Shown: positions 15,016 through 22,491 of the stretch, piece by piece
Layout: each line of letters starts with the position of its first letter
How positions within the stretch are numbered: position 1 is the stretch's first letter
Source of the DNA: Promethearchaeota archaeon
Lineage (GTDB): Archaea; Asgardarchaeota; Lokiarchaeia; Sigynarchaeales; SOKP01
DNA length: 25,549 bases
Assembly: GCA_019058515.1 (NCBI GenBank)
Contig: JAHPYY010000028.1
Location: forward strand, 1 to 25,549
Reading direction: 5' to 3'
Made by a program: the position numbers and the translations under genes
The notes under the pieces: generated by a model
What the model saw: the letters and a program-made list of their open reading frames with translations, nothing else
Told to the model about the DNA's origin: nothing
The model's database searches: none

Positions 15016-15849
15016 TTGAAAGTATTAGCGATAATGGGAAGTCCAAGAAAAGGGTATGGAACCATAATTATGGAAAAATTGGAACAAGAATTAAAAAAAC
15101 TCCAAGCAGTCGATTTTGAGTACTTATTCCTAAAGGATGTAAATTTAAATTCGTGTAGAGGCTGTTGTAATTGTTTTTTTTACGGTGAGGATAAGTGTCC
15201 AGTAAAAAGCGACGATAGAGACGAAATTTTTAACATGATGGATCAAGCGGATGGGGTTATTTTCATGGCTCCTCTTTATGCTTTACATGTTCCTTCAATT
15301 ATGAAAAATTTTTTTGACAGGTTTGCATATGTGTTTCACATGCCCTACTTTTTTGGAAAAATAGCAATTGGGGTGTGTAATCATGGAATTATGGGTTCAA
15401 GAATGGTTACTAAGTATTTCGAGGAAGTAGCTACCTCGTGGGGATTTAATTTCGCGGCTCACTTAGAGTTGGGAACGCTTCCTTATGGAGGAGTAGAAGA
15501 AAAGATAATAAAAAAAATTCGAAAAACATGCAAGTCGTTCGTTAAAGCTTTAAACGGCCAAAGATATCACAAACCAAAACTAAGTGAAATTCTTGCGTTT
15601 AGAGTAAGGAAACTATTGCATACTGTAGCCATAGATGAAACCAACGCAGATTATAAATATTGGCGTGATCAAGGATGGTTGGAGGATGAAGCGAAACATT
15701 ATTACGATATAAAATTGGGTATTTCTAAAAGAATCGTTGCAGTAATTATTACTTCTATACTTAAGCCGAAATTCAAAAATATATTTGCTGGTGATCCAAA
15801 ACAAATCTATAAGCAATATCTAAAATTAGAATCCTTGCAGTTTGCTTAA
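15016..15849 (+). CDS. Iron-sulfur flavoprotein (NADPH-dependent FMN reductase-like)
   Basis: Cytosolic flavodoxin-fold redox protein of 277 aa. The FMN phosphate loop is GSPRKGYGT (residues 8-16). The compact Fe-S motif of archaeal iron-sulfur flavoproteins is present as Cys47-x2-Cys50-x2-Cys53-x7-Cys61, with an extra Cys51. FMAPLYALHVPSIMKNFFDRF is the usual second flavin-contact region. A C-terminal extension of about 90 residues (after residue 190) is longer than in the minimal family and is unassigned. The start is TTG preceded by the purine-rich GAAGAGAAGAAG. The gene stands alone in its orientation and is divergent from GH2. Role: probably electron transfer or oxygen/disulfide defence in an anaerobe, by family analogy. 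Confidence 0.82.
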   Translation: MKVLAIMGSPRKGYGTIIMEKLEQELKKLQAVDFEYLFLKDVNLNSCRGCCNCFFYGEDKCPVKSDDRDEIFNMMDQADGVIFMAPLYALHVPSIMKNFFDRFAYVFHMPYFFGKIAIGVCNHGIMGSRMVTKYFEEVATSWGFNFAAHLELGTLPYGGVEEKIIKKIRKTCKSFVKALNGQRYHKPKLSEILAFRVRKLLHTVAIDETNADYKYWRDQGWLEDEAKHYYDIKLGISKRIVAVIITSILKPKFKNIFAGDPKQIYKQYLKLESLQFA

Positions 15850-15933
15850 GCTCTAATTCTCTCACTATAAAATTATCCTTATTTTTAATATTTTCACTTC
15901 CAATAAGTAAATACAAATTGTTAAGAAAAATCA

Positions 15934-16377
15934 ATGAAAATTCATTCGTTATTTATCCTTAAAGAAGGCGGAGTCTACATGTATAGTACGCAAACTACAA
16001 ACCAATATAAAGATCTTCCCGTCGATTTAATTACTCCATTTTATTCTGCTATTTTAAGCTTCTCAAATCGAGTGATATCGAAGCAACTGGACATATTAGA
16101 AATGGGAGATATGAGATTGGTTTTCAAGAAAGTGAGGGGATTTATATTCGTTTTACTTGCTGATTCGAACGAGAATCTTTTATTTATTCGAGCGAGACTT
16201 ACAATTATTATTTCAATGTTTTTTGAAATGTTTTTAAATGTAATTGATGAGATCGATAGTGAAGTAATCAATAACCCGGCGTTTGATATGAAAGTAGAAT
16301 CCATAGTAATGGCGGAAGAGGAAATGCATCAAGTTCCGGAAAAAGGATTATATTCGAAGGTTAAATCGTATTTATAA
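15934..16377 (+). CDS. Roadblock/longin-like domain protein
   Basis: Small protein of 147 aa. The order of predicted elements is strand-strand (IHSLFILKEGGVYMYS), helix (LITPFYSAILSFSNRVI), three strands (LDILEMGDMRLVFKK, FIFVLLADS, ENLLFIRAR) and a long helix (LTIIISMFFEMFLNVI). This is the core of longin/roadblock-type folds used in eukaryotes as platforms for small GTPases; Asgard archaea carry many such proteins. The assignment is from pattern only. A 49-bp spacer separates it from the next small gene on the same strand, with which it may be co-transcribed. A Ras-like GTPase gene lies 2.5 kb away, on the other strand. The ATG at 15934 fits the first strand; an internal ATG at residue 16 would remove it. 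Confidence 0.6.
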   Translation: MKIHSLFILKEGGVYMYSTQTTNQYKDLPVDLITPFYSAILSFSNRVISKQLDILEMGDMRLVFKKVRGFIFVLLADSNENLLFIRARLTIIISMFFEMFLNVIDEIDSEVINNPAFDMKVESIVMAEEEMHQVPEKGLYSKVKSYL

Positions 16378-16425
16378 GAACTCTAATCTAAAAAAGAGAT
16401 TATTGGGGCCGCTTTACTTACTACT

Positions 16426-16692
16426 ATGGGAACAACAATATACTCCTCATTAACTCAAGAATTGTTACCAAGAGTAATGAAGGAGCTCGAGATAAGATAT
16501 TTAACGGGAACATTTGACGTACCTCAACTATTGTATACATTAGCAAACAACCAAAAAGTATGTGAGCGAGTTGTATCCTACAGAAATTTTATCAACTTGC
16601 TATTAGTAGTACACTTTGGTTCTGAAGTAAACCTCGGATTGGTTGATTACAACACAGAATCAATAGCCGAGAAATTAAAGACTTTTATGTGA
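16426..16692 (+). CDS. Small protein of unknown function
   Basis: 88 aa, not recognised. It appears largely helical with alternating hydrophobic positions (SLTQELLPRVMKELEI, VPQLLYTLANNQKVCERVV, FINLLLVVHFG). It has one cysteine and no membrane segment or signal. It follows the roadblock/longin-like gene on the same strand; the spacer holds a weak 6-bp inverted repeat (TAATCT at 16384, AGATTA at 16397). The position suggests a partner of the upstream protein. The codon pattern and lack of a competing frame support a real gene, but no function is claimed. Confidence 0.55.
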   Translation: MGTTIYSSLTQELLPRVMKELEIRYLTGTFDVPQLLYTLANNQKVCERVVSYRNFINLLLVVHFGSEVNLGLVDYNTESIAEKLKTFM

Positions 16693-16815
16693 AAATTATT
16701 GCCTAAATCCTTCTTCACTTAATTTTATTTCATTCTAAACTCTTATAGTTATGACAATTTCTAATATTTCTTAATGAAAATAAAAGAAACAAAAAAAATT
16801 GAAAAAATAAAATGT

Positions 16816-17004
16816 TTAGTTTTTTTTATAAAATCGTATTGAATATATAAACAAAATAGCTGTTATCACTGATGATACCTTATGGACAGCGTAAATAATA
16901 TCGTAGATAAATCCAGTCACTAATATTGCAGCAGTACCTCCAGATACAAGTGAAATAAGAAGAATTATTCCAAAAAGTAACAACCATTTATTTGTTTTTT
17001 CCAT
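16816..17004 (-). CDS. Small membrane protein, last gene of TetR-EFR1 operon
   Basis: 62 aa with two hydrophobic helices: about residues 7-30 (WLLLFGIILLISLVSGG and on) and 36-58 (IIYAVHKVSSVITAILFIY), ending in basic RFYKKN. The pattern and a His in the second helix recall small cytochrome b-like or DUF4405-type membrane subunits, but only one His is present, so haem binding is not shown. Its ATG at 17004 follows the stop of the ferredoxin gene without a gap, so translation is coupled. It may anchor or receive electrons from the flavodoxin-ferredoxin. Confidence 0.65.
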   Translation of the reverse strand: MEKTNKWLLLFGIILLISLVSGGTAAILVTGFIYDIIYAVHKVSSVITAILFIYSIRFYKKN

Positions 17005-17946
17005 TTACTCACACTCCATATTGGATATTAATTTTTGTGTTATCATATCAATAACTTTAACTTCAGGGTGATGATACTTCTTGTTGTACGCTACGATTTC
17101 TCCTCGAATCGCATCATTTGGACAAAATACATAGCACGCGTAACATGTCTCGCAGCGATGTTGCCATTCCGGTTTGTTATTAACCATTTTTATGTTTTCG
17201 ACCGGGCAAACTCGAGTACAAATACCGCATCCATTGCAGTTATCGTTTACCTCAAAACTATTATCAGCAAGGTTGATTAGATCTTTAAACGATTTATCTC
17301 CACTATGTATTCGCGCCTCTCTGGATACTCCTGCCAACTCTTTATAATGTAATCTAAATATATAATTGGATAATGGAAGAAAGGGAGACGAGATCGCTTT
17401 AATTAACGCTCCAGTTATTTCAAATATGCCCTCTTCATGATTTCTTAGGTGTTTGATTATTTTTTCGAGTTTATTCTTCCAAAAATCGTAAACTTCCTGC
17501 TGTTTGCCCGCATCTTTTAAAATTTCTTCCTTTGCATCAAACTCTTTATGAAATAACACTCTTTTCATTTTTAAACTCACAGAATAAGGGATTGCCATCT
17601 TTACATTGAATCCTAATGCAAGCGTTCCGCCCTGATCTTTAATCAGTTTTTTCATGGTTTCGATAGTTCTTCCGGGACCTCCAGCGTGAGTGCATACCGC
17701 GAAAATGTATTTAGACGCGAGGTTCCTCAACTTTTTTACAAATCTTTCTACGATAAGTGGAACGCCCCCGATATTTGCGTAAAAGACTGGAAATATAATG
17801 CCTATAGTATCTGCTGTGATGGTTATAGTTTCGCTTTCCATGCTCGAAGCAATTGAAATCAAATTCCCTTTCAATTTTCTGCATATATCTCGGGCAACTG
17901 CCAGTGAGTTTCCCGTGCCCGTGAAGAAAAATATATCAGTTCGCAT
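17005..17946 (-). CDS. EFR1-type flavodoxin-ferredoxin fusion
   Basis: Cytosolic electron carrier of 313 aa. The N-terminus is a flavodoxin-like domain with FFFTGTGNSLAVAR as phosphate-binding loop, VCTHAGGPGRTIE further on. The C-terminus has two 4Fe-4S motifs: Cys237, 240, 243, 247 (CNGCGICTRVCP) and Cys265, 268, 271, 275 (CETCYACYVFCP). The middle (about 130-230) is helical and unassigned. The combination defines the EFR1 family, whose electron partners are largely unknown. The gene begins four bases after the tetR stop; the start codon has GGGGTG five bases upstream, overlapping the tetR stop. It is probably repressed by the TetR protein through the palindrome at 18617-18636. Confidence 0.87.
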   Translation of the reverse strand: MRTDIFFFTGTGNSLAVARDICRKLKGNLISIASSMESETITITADTIGIIFPVFYANIGGVPLIVERFVKKLRNLASKYIFAVCTHAGGPGRTIETMKKLIKDQGGTLALGFNVKMAIPYSVSLKMKRVLFHKEFDAKEEILKDAGKQQEVYDFWKNKLEKIIKHLRNHEEGIFEITGALIKAISSPFLPLSNYIFRLHYKELAGVSREARIHSGDKSFKDLINLADNSFEVNDNCNGCGICTRVCPVENIKMVNNKPEWQHRCETCYACYVFCPNDAIRGEIVAYNKKYHHPEVKVIDMITQKLISNMECE

Positions 17947-17950
17947 CTTA

Positions 17951-18595
17951 TCACCCCTTTTTTCCTACCATATCAAAGATGAACTTGATATGGTCGGATA
18001 CTTTTTCATTTAACTCGTCAATTAACGACTCGTACGAATTCTCGTCGTAATTTACCACAAAACACTCGAAAAACAGGTAAATACAATGGTTAAAGAATTC
18101 TCTTGCCAGTATATTAGGATCATAATCTATTATTAAATCCTTTTCTATCATCTTTAGGAACAAATGACTCCAAAACACATTTGTAGGAATTATGTATTGG
18201 TTTTTAAAGAAATCTAAGAATTTTTCGTTATGATACAATTCAATCCACATGAGTCTTAGAATTTTACGAATGTGTGGACGCTTCAACGACTCAATCATGG
18301 TACTAATAGCATTTTTTACTATCATTTCTGGATCGTACTTATCGAGTAAATCTTCTAAAGGGATATTGTCAGTTTCAGGTTTGAATTCGTTAATTAAAAA
18401 TGAAATAATTGAATCCATGATGTCATCCTTTCCCGAATAATGACTATAGATGGAACTTTCGTGAATCTTTACTGAACGAGCAATATCTCGCATCGAAACA
18501 CCGTTATATCCTCGCTTTGAGAAGAGATCGATAGCAATATCTCTAATTCGATCTTTTGTATCGCTTTTCCTTTTAATTAGTTGTTTTTTCTTCAT
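17951..18595 (-). CDS. TetR/AcrR family transcriptional regulator
   Basis: DNA-binding regulator of 214 aa. The N-terminal helix-turn-helix is DIAIDLFSKRGYNGVSMRDI, then ARSVKIHESSIYSHYSGKDD, about residues 19-58, matching the TetR signature closely. The remainder is an all-helical ligand-binding and dimer domain without recognisable residues for a given ligand. It is the first gene of a close three-gene unit with the EFR1 protein and a small membrane protein. A perfect 20-bp palindrome lies 22 bases upstream of its ATG, just downstream of a TATA-like element, so autorepression of the whole unit is likely. The last codons contain another inverted repeat (17967-17994). Confidence 0.88.
   Translation of the reverse strand: MKKKQLIKRKSDTKDRIRDIAIDLFSKRGYNGVSMRDIARSVKIHESSIYSHYSGKDDIMDSIISFLINEFKPETDNIPLEDLLDKYDPEMIVKNAISTMIESLKRPHIRKILRLMWIELYHNEKFLDFFKNQYIIPTNVFWSHLFLKMIEKDLIIDYDPNILAREFFNHCIYLFFECFVVNYDENSYESLIDELNEKVSDHIKFIFDMVGKKG
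17967..17994 (-). repeat. Inverted repeat at tetR 3' end, before EFR1 ribosome site
   Basis: Perfect 10-bp arms (ACCATATCAA / TTGATATGGT) with an 8-base spacer. It lies within the last codons of tetR and ends about 20 bases before the EFR1 start codon. As RNA it would form a stable stem just upstream of the EFR1 ribosome site; as DNA it could bind a dimeric protein. Confidence 0.6.
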
Positions 18596-18616
18596 TTTTC
18601 GATGGTTTTGCGTTAT

Positions 18617-18636
18617 CCAAACAATCGATTGTTTGG
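18617..18636. promoter_or_regulatory. Perfect 20-bp palindrome, probable TetR operator
   Basis: CCAAACAATC is followed directly by its reverse complement GATTGTTTGG, a perfect 10+10 palindrome. It lies 22 bases upstream of the tetR ATG and immediately downstream of a TATA-like TAATATTACA on the minus strand, thus over the expected transcription start. Length, symmetry and position are what is expected of a TetR-dimer operator. Confidence 0.75.
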
Positions 18637-18640
18637 TCTA

Positions 18641-18650
18641 TGTAATATTA
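18641..18650 (-). promoter_or_regulatory. TATA-like element of tetR-EFR1 operon
   Basis: TAATATTACA on the minus strand, about 46-55 bases before the tetR ATG and abutting the palindrome. The placement means a bound repressor would block the transcription start region. Confidence 0.4.
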
Positions 18651-18846
18651 TCCCCTAAATCGTTATTAATGTTCTGGAGTCCAATTTTTAAGGTTTTAAT
18701 AAAAATTTTCTAAGAATAATTTCGATGATTTACAAAATAGGAAAAATTCCCTCCTTTCTACACGATTAATTTAGAGATACAGAGAATTTCTATGGATCTT
18801 CTTGTTAGTTCATATAAATTTCATACCTTAAAAAGCTTATACATAG

Positions 18847-19395
18847 CTATAGTAATCCTGATAAAGCCATCATTTTCCTTGCGATTAATGTAAATACTTT
18901 TTCAACATTTTCACCAGTTTTAGAGGAACACTCAATGAAATCAAATAAATTATGCTTCTTCCCATACTCTGCGGCAAACTCTGCTTGAATTACTCTTTTT
19001 CCTTCTGCTTCTAGATCTGACTTTCCTCCCACTAGTAATATTGGTATATATTCACTCTCTTTATCTAATCCTTTCCTTATGATTGTTAACCATTCTTCAA
19101 GGTCCGTTAAACTATTAAATCTGGAAATATCGTACATAAAAATTCCACCTGAAGCACCTATTATGTAATTAGGTAAAAGGTTTTTAAACTGATGTTCCCC
19201 CCCAAAATCCCATATCTGCAAATTTACTTTTATTCCGCTTATATCCACATGTTTTGTATGAAAATCAACACCTAAAGTCATCTTGAAATCTTCGCTATAG
19301 GTTCCCGTGGTAAATCGATTTATTAATGTTGTTTTACCTACTCCTCCATCTCCAAATATACACATTTTATACCTTCCAAACTTCTCAATTGTCAT
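18847..19395 (-). CDS. Ras/Rab-like small GTPase (Asgard type)
   Basis: Small GTPase of 182 aa. G1 is GDGGVGKT (residues 15-22), G2 has Thr40 in MTLGVDF, G3 is WDFGGEHQF (62-70), G4 is GGKSDL (123-128) and G5 is ECSSKTGEN (155-163). Compared with eukaryotic Ras/Rab, the Gln after DxxG is Glu67, and the G4 NKxD is GKSD with Gly124 for Asn, so GTP hydrolysis and base recognition may differ; similar changes are familiar to me from archaeal relatives. There is no C-terminal cysteine, so no prenyl anchor. A TATA-like element 22-30 bases before the ATG suggests a leaderless transcript. A small Cys/His and coiled-coil gene lies 107 bp upstream on the same strand and may encode a partner. Confidence 0.92.
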   Translation of the reverse strand: MTIEKFGRYKMCIFGDGGVGKTTLINRFTTGTYSEDFKMTLGVDFHTKHVDISGIKVNLQIWDFGGEHQFKNLLPNYIIGASGGIFMYDISRFNSLTDLEEWLTIIRKGLDKESEYIPILLVGGKSDLEAEGKRVIQAEFAAEYGKKHNLFDFIECSSKTGENVEKVFTLIARKMMALSGLL

Positions 19396-19416
19396 CTCTT
19401 AACTGTTCTAACTCAA

Positions 19417-19425
19417 TATTTTATA
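19417..19425 (-). promoter_or_regulatory. TATA-like element of the small GTPase gene
   Basis: TATAAAATA on the minus strand, 22-30 bases before the ATG at 19395. This distance would place the transcription start at or next to the start codon (leaderless mRNA), common in archaea. Confidence 0.45.
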
Positions 19426-19502
19426 CATTCTACTCCATTATTAATTACATTTTTTTCTACATATATTAAATTTTGAATTGAGTAATATTTCCTCTTGAAA
19501 GA

Positions 19503-19850
19503 CTATTGATTAAGCATTTTCTTTAACTTTCTGTTTTCTTCAATTAAATTCAAATTTTCCTCTGCTAGTTTCTCTATTTCTTCAACTAAGGTCTTAGTTA
19601 TAATTATTGCTTGTTCTTTTGAGAATAAATCCTCGTCTGTTAATTCGTGGACATCCACCCCTCGAATTTGAAGCTCTTTATCTAGATAGAGAGTTGTAAG
19701 TATGTTTTTTAATTCACCATGAAGAAATATGTGAGGAAACGGCATTTTAAGTTTGTTTTTTAATAGATTTTTTGAGAGTTTTATTTTGTGGTCTTTATTG
19801 CAAATTTTACAATAATAATTTCTTAAAATATAATCACTGTTTTTACCCAT
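19503..19850 (-). CDS. Small protein with Cys-x2-Cys/His N-terminus and C-terminal coiled coil
   Basis: 115 aa, family not named. Residues 12-22 (NYYCKICNKDHKI) have C-x2-C and a nearby His, half of a zinc site. The middle (FPHIFLHGELKNILTTLYLD) is a compact strand-helix stretch. Residues 78-113 (KTLVEEIEKLAEENLNLIEE and on to RKLKKMLNQ) form a clear heptad coiled coil, so it is probably a dimer. It lies upstream of the small GTPase gene on the same strand with 107 bp between, and the GTPase has its own possible promoter. A role as a GTPase effector or regulator is inferred from position only. Confidence 0.65.
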   Translation of the reverse strand: MGKNSDYILRNYYCKICNKDHKIKLSKNLLKNKLKMPFPHIFLHGELKNILTTLYLDKELQIRGVDVHELTDEDLFSKEQAIIITKTLVEEIEKLAEENLNLIEENRKLKKMLNQ

Positions 19851-20111
19851 AGATATTTATTAGGATTTTTTTTTTTTAAAATTAAGCAAAACTTCGATAA
19901 CACTTTTTTTAATTATTAATCAAATTTTGATGTAAGATAATTCAATTTCTTGTACTTATCGGTTAAAGCAATGGTCTATTATTTATCATCCATAAAATTG
20001 GTTTAATTTTATTGATTTTATCATTTATAACACAATAATAACCTATCTTTTTTCCTTTTTATATTTCAGAATATTTAATAGGAAATTTAAAATTTAAAAT
20101 TACCAAAAATT

Positions 20112-21173
20112 TCAAATTTTTTTTTTTTTTTCTGCAAGTATTGCTAATCCCATCTCCAGAACTCTGTTAAAAGGTTCTTCGCCATCTTCTCTCAATTGCA
20201 AAGTGATTGCTTCTTCAGGACAAGTTGTAGCGCACAAACCACATCCAAGACATATTACTCTTGAGACAACTGCGACATCGTTCATTTCTATTGCTCCAAC
20301 AGGGCATCGATCAATGCAGGTTCCACAGCCAATACAAATTTCTTCGTCTATAATTGATTCAAATATCGCATTCATGAATTTATGCTTATCAAGTCCTTTT
20401 TCAGCAATTCCTTTCAGAGATGCGCAACAGCAAGAACAACAATTACAAATATTTGATAAGTGTTTAGAATTAGCTCCTGCATGCACCAAACCCGCTTTAT
20501 CAGCTCTCTCAATAATACTTATTGCTTCATCAGCAGAAATTTCCCGTCCAATACCGTTTTCGATATAATATTCAGCAGCGACTCCAAAACTAAGACATGT
20601 TTCAATAGGACGTTCACATCCTTCTCCATTTAACCTAGCTTCTTTACGGCAAATGCAATCTGTTACAGAAATCACTCTTGCATTTTTAATACTCTCTTTC
20701 AATTTATGATAAGGATAAAGTGTGGTATTAGAGTCAATTGTTTCCTCGATAGGAACTACTTTAAATCCTGGTACGTTACTAATTCCCATTTCATCTTGAT
20801 ATGCGATATCGTAATATTCCTTATAATACGCAGCAAGCTCTTCATCCACTTTTTTAACAGAATATTCGTATAACCCAATCATAAAAGGTATGGCGTTGAA
20901 TAATGTTTTATTATTTCTTCGCATTCGAAAGACTAATACTTTTTTTGCCATCTTTTCCAACATATCTTCCAAGAGATCAAATTCCATTCCAACTCTTTTA
21001 GCAATTTGCCCTACCTCTTCAGGAATGTGGGTTAACTTCATTGCTATATTTGCTTCTTCTTCAGTAAAGAGCTTTTTTAAAATTTTAATTTCAACACCCG
21101 AATCTGACTTAGGATATCCTAATGGAAATTGATCTAAAAACTCCCTTAACTTTAAAAAAATCTCATCAGACAT
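20112..21173 (-). CDS. Multi-cluster 4Fe-4S protein with CNCCSCCC motif (paralogue 2)
   Basis: Cytosolic protein of 353 aa. Residues 1-100 form a helical, winged-helix-like region (FTEEEANIAMKLTHIPEEVG and following). The middle has CICRKEARLNGEGC (about 185-198) with a further Cys in IETCLSFG, then the dense cysteine cluster CNCCSCCC (Cys243, 245, 246, 248, 249, 250). Two ferredoxin motifs close the protein: Cys280, 283, 286, 290 and Cys308, 311, 314, 318. Such proteins occur widely in anaerobic archaea and bacteria, but their electron partners are not established. It follows a paralogue by 30 bp on the same strand. The final codons run through a 15-base T tract (20117-20131), a place where sequence errors are common. 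Confidence 0.8.
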   Translation of the reverse strand: MSDEIFLKLREFLDQFPLGYPKSDSGVEIKILKKLFTEEEANIAMKLTHIPEEVGQIAKRVGMEFDLLEDMLEKMAKKVLVFRMRRNNKTLFNAIPFMIGLYEYSVKKVDEELAAYYKEYYDIAYQDEMGISNVPGFKVVPIEETIDSNTTLYPYHKLKESIKNARVISVTDCICRKEARLNGEGCERPIETCLSFGVAAEYYIENGIGREISADEAISIIERADKAGLVHAGANSKHLSNICNCCSCCCASLKGIAEKGLDKHKFMNAIFESIIDEEICIGCGTCIDRCPVGAIEMNDVAVVSRVICLGCGLCATTCPEEAITLQLREDGEEPFNRVLEMGLAILAEKKKKI

Positions 21174-21203
21174 TACAATCGATTAATAATATGTTATTTT
21201 ATG

Positions 21204-22334
21204 TTATATAATTTCTAAGAAAGTCTTATTACCTATCATTTGTCTATCTGGGGGGATCTCGTTTCGAACTTTTACCATCTTTATTGCGTCAGACGGACAG
21301 TTCGCCGCACAAATCCCACATCCAATACATAATTCTTCTCTTAACACCATCCTTTCAACGGGATCTGATTCAATCGAAAAATGGCGGAATATTGCCCCCA
21401 TAGGGCATTTTTTCATGCAAGTTTCGCACTTGGTGCAGAGTTCAGCATTGAATTTTGGTGAAAAATTTGAAGGATACGCCCCTCTTTCGTGAAAGGATTT
21501 CGCAGGAAAGAGCGACCCGCAGTGACAAGAGCAGCAGTTGCAAATGAATAGAGATGATTCGTATCCTTTATCAAATACTGCGTTGTGAACCAATCCTCTC
21601 TTTTCGGTCTCTTTTATGAATTCGATTGCTTCCTGCTTGTTCATCAATTTTGCGCCGCGAATCCCTTCCTGAACCATCATTGCTCCGGCGGGTCCAACCA
21701 CAAAGCACCCCATTTCGGCGGGAGCTACTTTGCACGGTTCTCCGGACATTTCCCCAATCAACCGACACTGACAGGTGATGCTTGCAAATTCTTCGTTCGC
21801 ATCGATGAGCGATTTTACGGACTCGTAGGGGAGTACCTTTGATTCTACGTCTAAATCCTCGTTTACTTCGATCAGCTTTTCTTCGGCTTCTAATGGTAGT
21901 AAAGGTCGGAAGATTCTCCAATTCGGGTCGTTTCTCATGTTTCCATGAGGTGCTATCTCCTTGAAGATTTCCCAATATAGGTTGGCTGCTTTTACGAGAT
22001 TTTCTTCTGAATCTGTGCTTCTCTGGAAGTATTTTTCGAATATACCAGGTAAAATAGGTTTAAGGCAATACTTCAAACCTTTTTTGTCAATCGTGCCATT
22101 ATTGACCGATCTGTTAAGCAATTTTTTTATTTCAACCTTAGGTAACCCTGATTTCTCTACTAGCTCTTTTAGCGAATTCCATTTATCGGCGCTTTCAAAG
22201 TGAGAAAGTAGCTTGATCTCCTCCTCGTTCCAAAACACTTTCATTAGTTTAATTATTTTTCTGTGTTTTGGGGCGGTTAATGGACCTAACACTAATTTTT
22301 GCCTTACAACATCGTAATAATCGACCTCAGTCAT
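21204..22334 (-). CDS. Multi-cluster 4Fe-4S protein with CNCCSCHC motif (paralogue 1)
   Basis: Paralogue of the next gene, 376 aa from ATG at 22334. A TTG at 22415 would add 27 residues with no resemblance to the paralogue, so the ATG is preferred. The N-terminal region (MKVFWNEEEIKLLSHFESAD, then KELVEKSGLPKVEIKKLLNR) looks like a winged helix. The middle has CQCRLIGEMSGEPC and AEMGCFVVG, then CNCCSCHC (Cys265, 267, 268, 270, His271, Cys272). Two ferredoxin motifs follow: Cys300, 303, 306, 310 and Cys336, 339, 342, 346. The GPAGAMMVQEGIRGAKLMNK stretch is an insertion-like middle part shared in position with the paralogue. The two genes probably form an operon, divergent from the FKBP gene. 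Confidence 0.8.
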   Translation of the reverse strand: MTEVDYYDVVRQKLVLGPLTAPKHRKIIKLMKVFWNEEEIKLLSHFESADKWNSLKELVEKSGLPKVEIKKLLNRSVNNGTIDKKGLKYCLKPILPGIFEKYFQRSTDSEENLVKAANLYWEIFKEIAPHGNMRNDPNWRIFRPLLPLEAEEKLIEVNEDLDVESKVLPYESVKSLIDANEEFASITCQCRLIGEMSGEPCKVAPAEMGCFVVGPAGAMMVQEGIRGAKLMNKQEAIEFIKETEKRGLVHNAVFDKGYESSLFICNCCSCHCGSLFPAKSFHERGAYPSNFSPKFNAELCTKCETCMKKCPMGAIFRHFSIESDPVERMVLREELCIGCGICAANCPSDAIKMVKVRNEIPPDRQMIGNKTFLEII

Positions 22335-22491
22335 ACATATACTAGCCTTATAATTTATTAATAATTTTCTGTGCGAAGCAATTAGAGGAGTGAAAATCGA
22401 GAATTTCGGTAGCAATTATTATTAGGTAAAACCAGTTACTATTAAAGCGTTCCAAATTTACATTTACAAAATATTTAAAAGTGAGTTAAAC

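Noticed and set aside
18617..18636. Palindrome read as a terminator hairpin
   Set aside because: It lies between a TATA-like element and the tetR start and has no loop and no T tract, which fits an operator and not a terminator.
18651..18846. Spacer between the tetR promoter and the GTPase stop
   Set aside because: AT-rich without a supported gene, repeat or motif; short A/T symmetries are at the level expected by chance.
19851..20111. 261-bp spacer with poly-T and short AATTT repeats
   Set aside because: Low-complexity AT-rich DNA; no gene or structured element could be supported.
20117..20131. Run of 15 T as a terminator
   Set aside because: The run encodes the last lysines of the Fe-S protein on the minus strand (poly-A in the mRNA sense), so it cannot be its oligo-T terminator. 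It is more notable as a site of possible length error.
21571..21975. Minus-strand frame of 134 codons rich in Arg and Ser
   Set aside because: It is an out-of-frame reading of the 4Fe-4S protein gene on the same strand; its composition is unlike the other proteins of the window.
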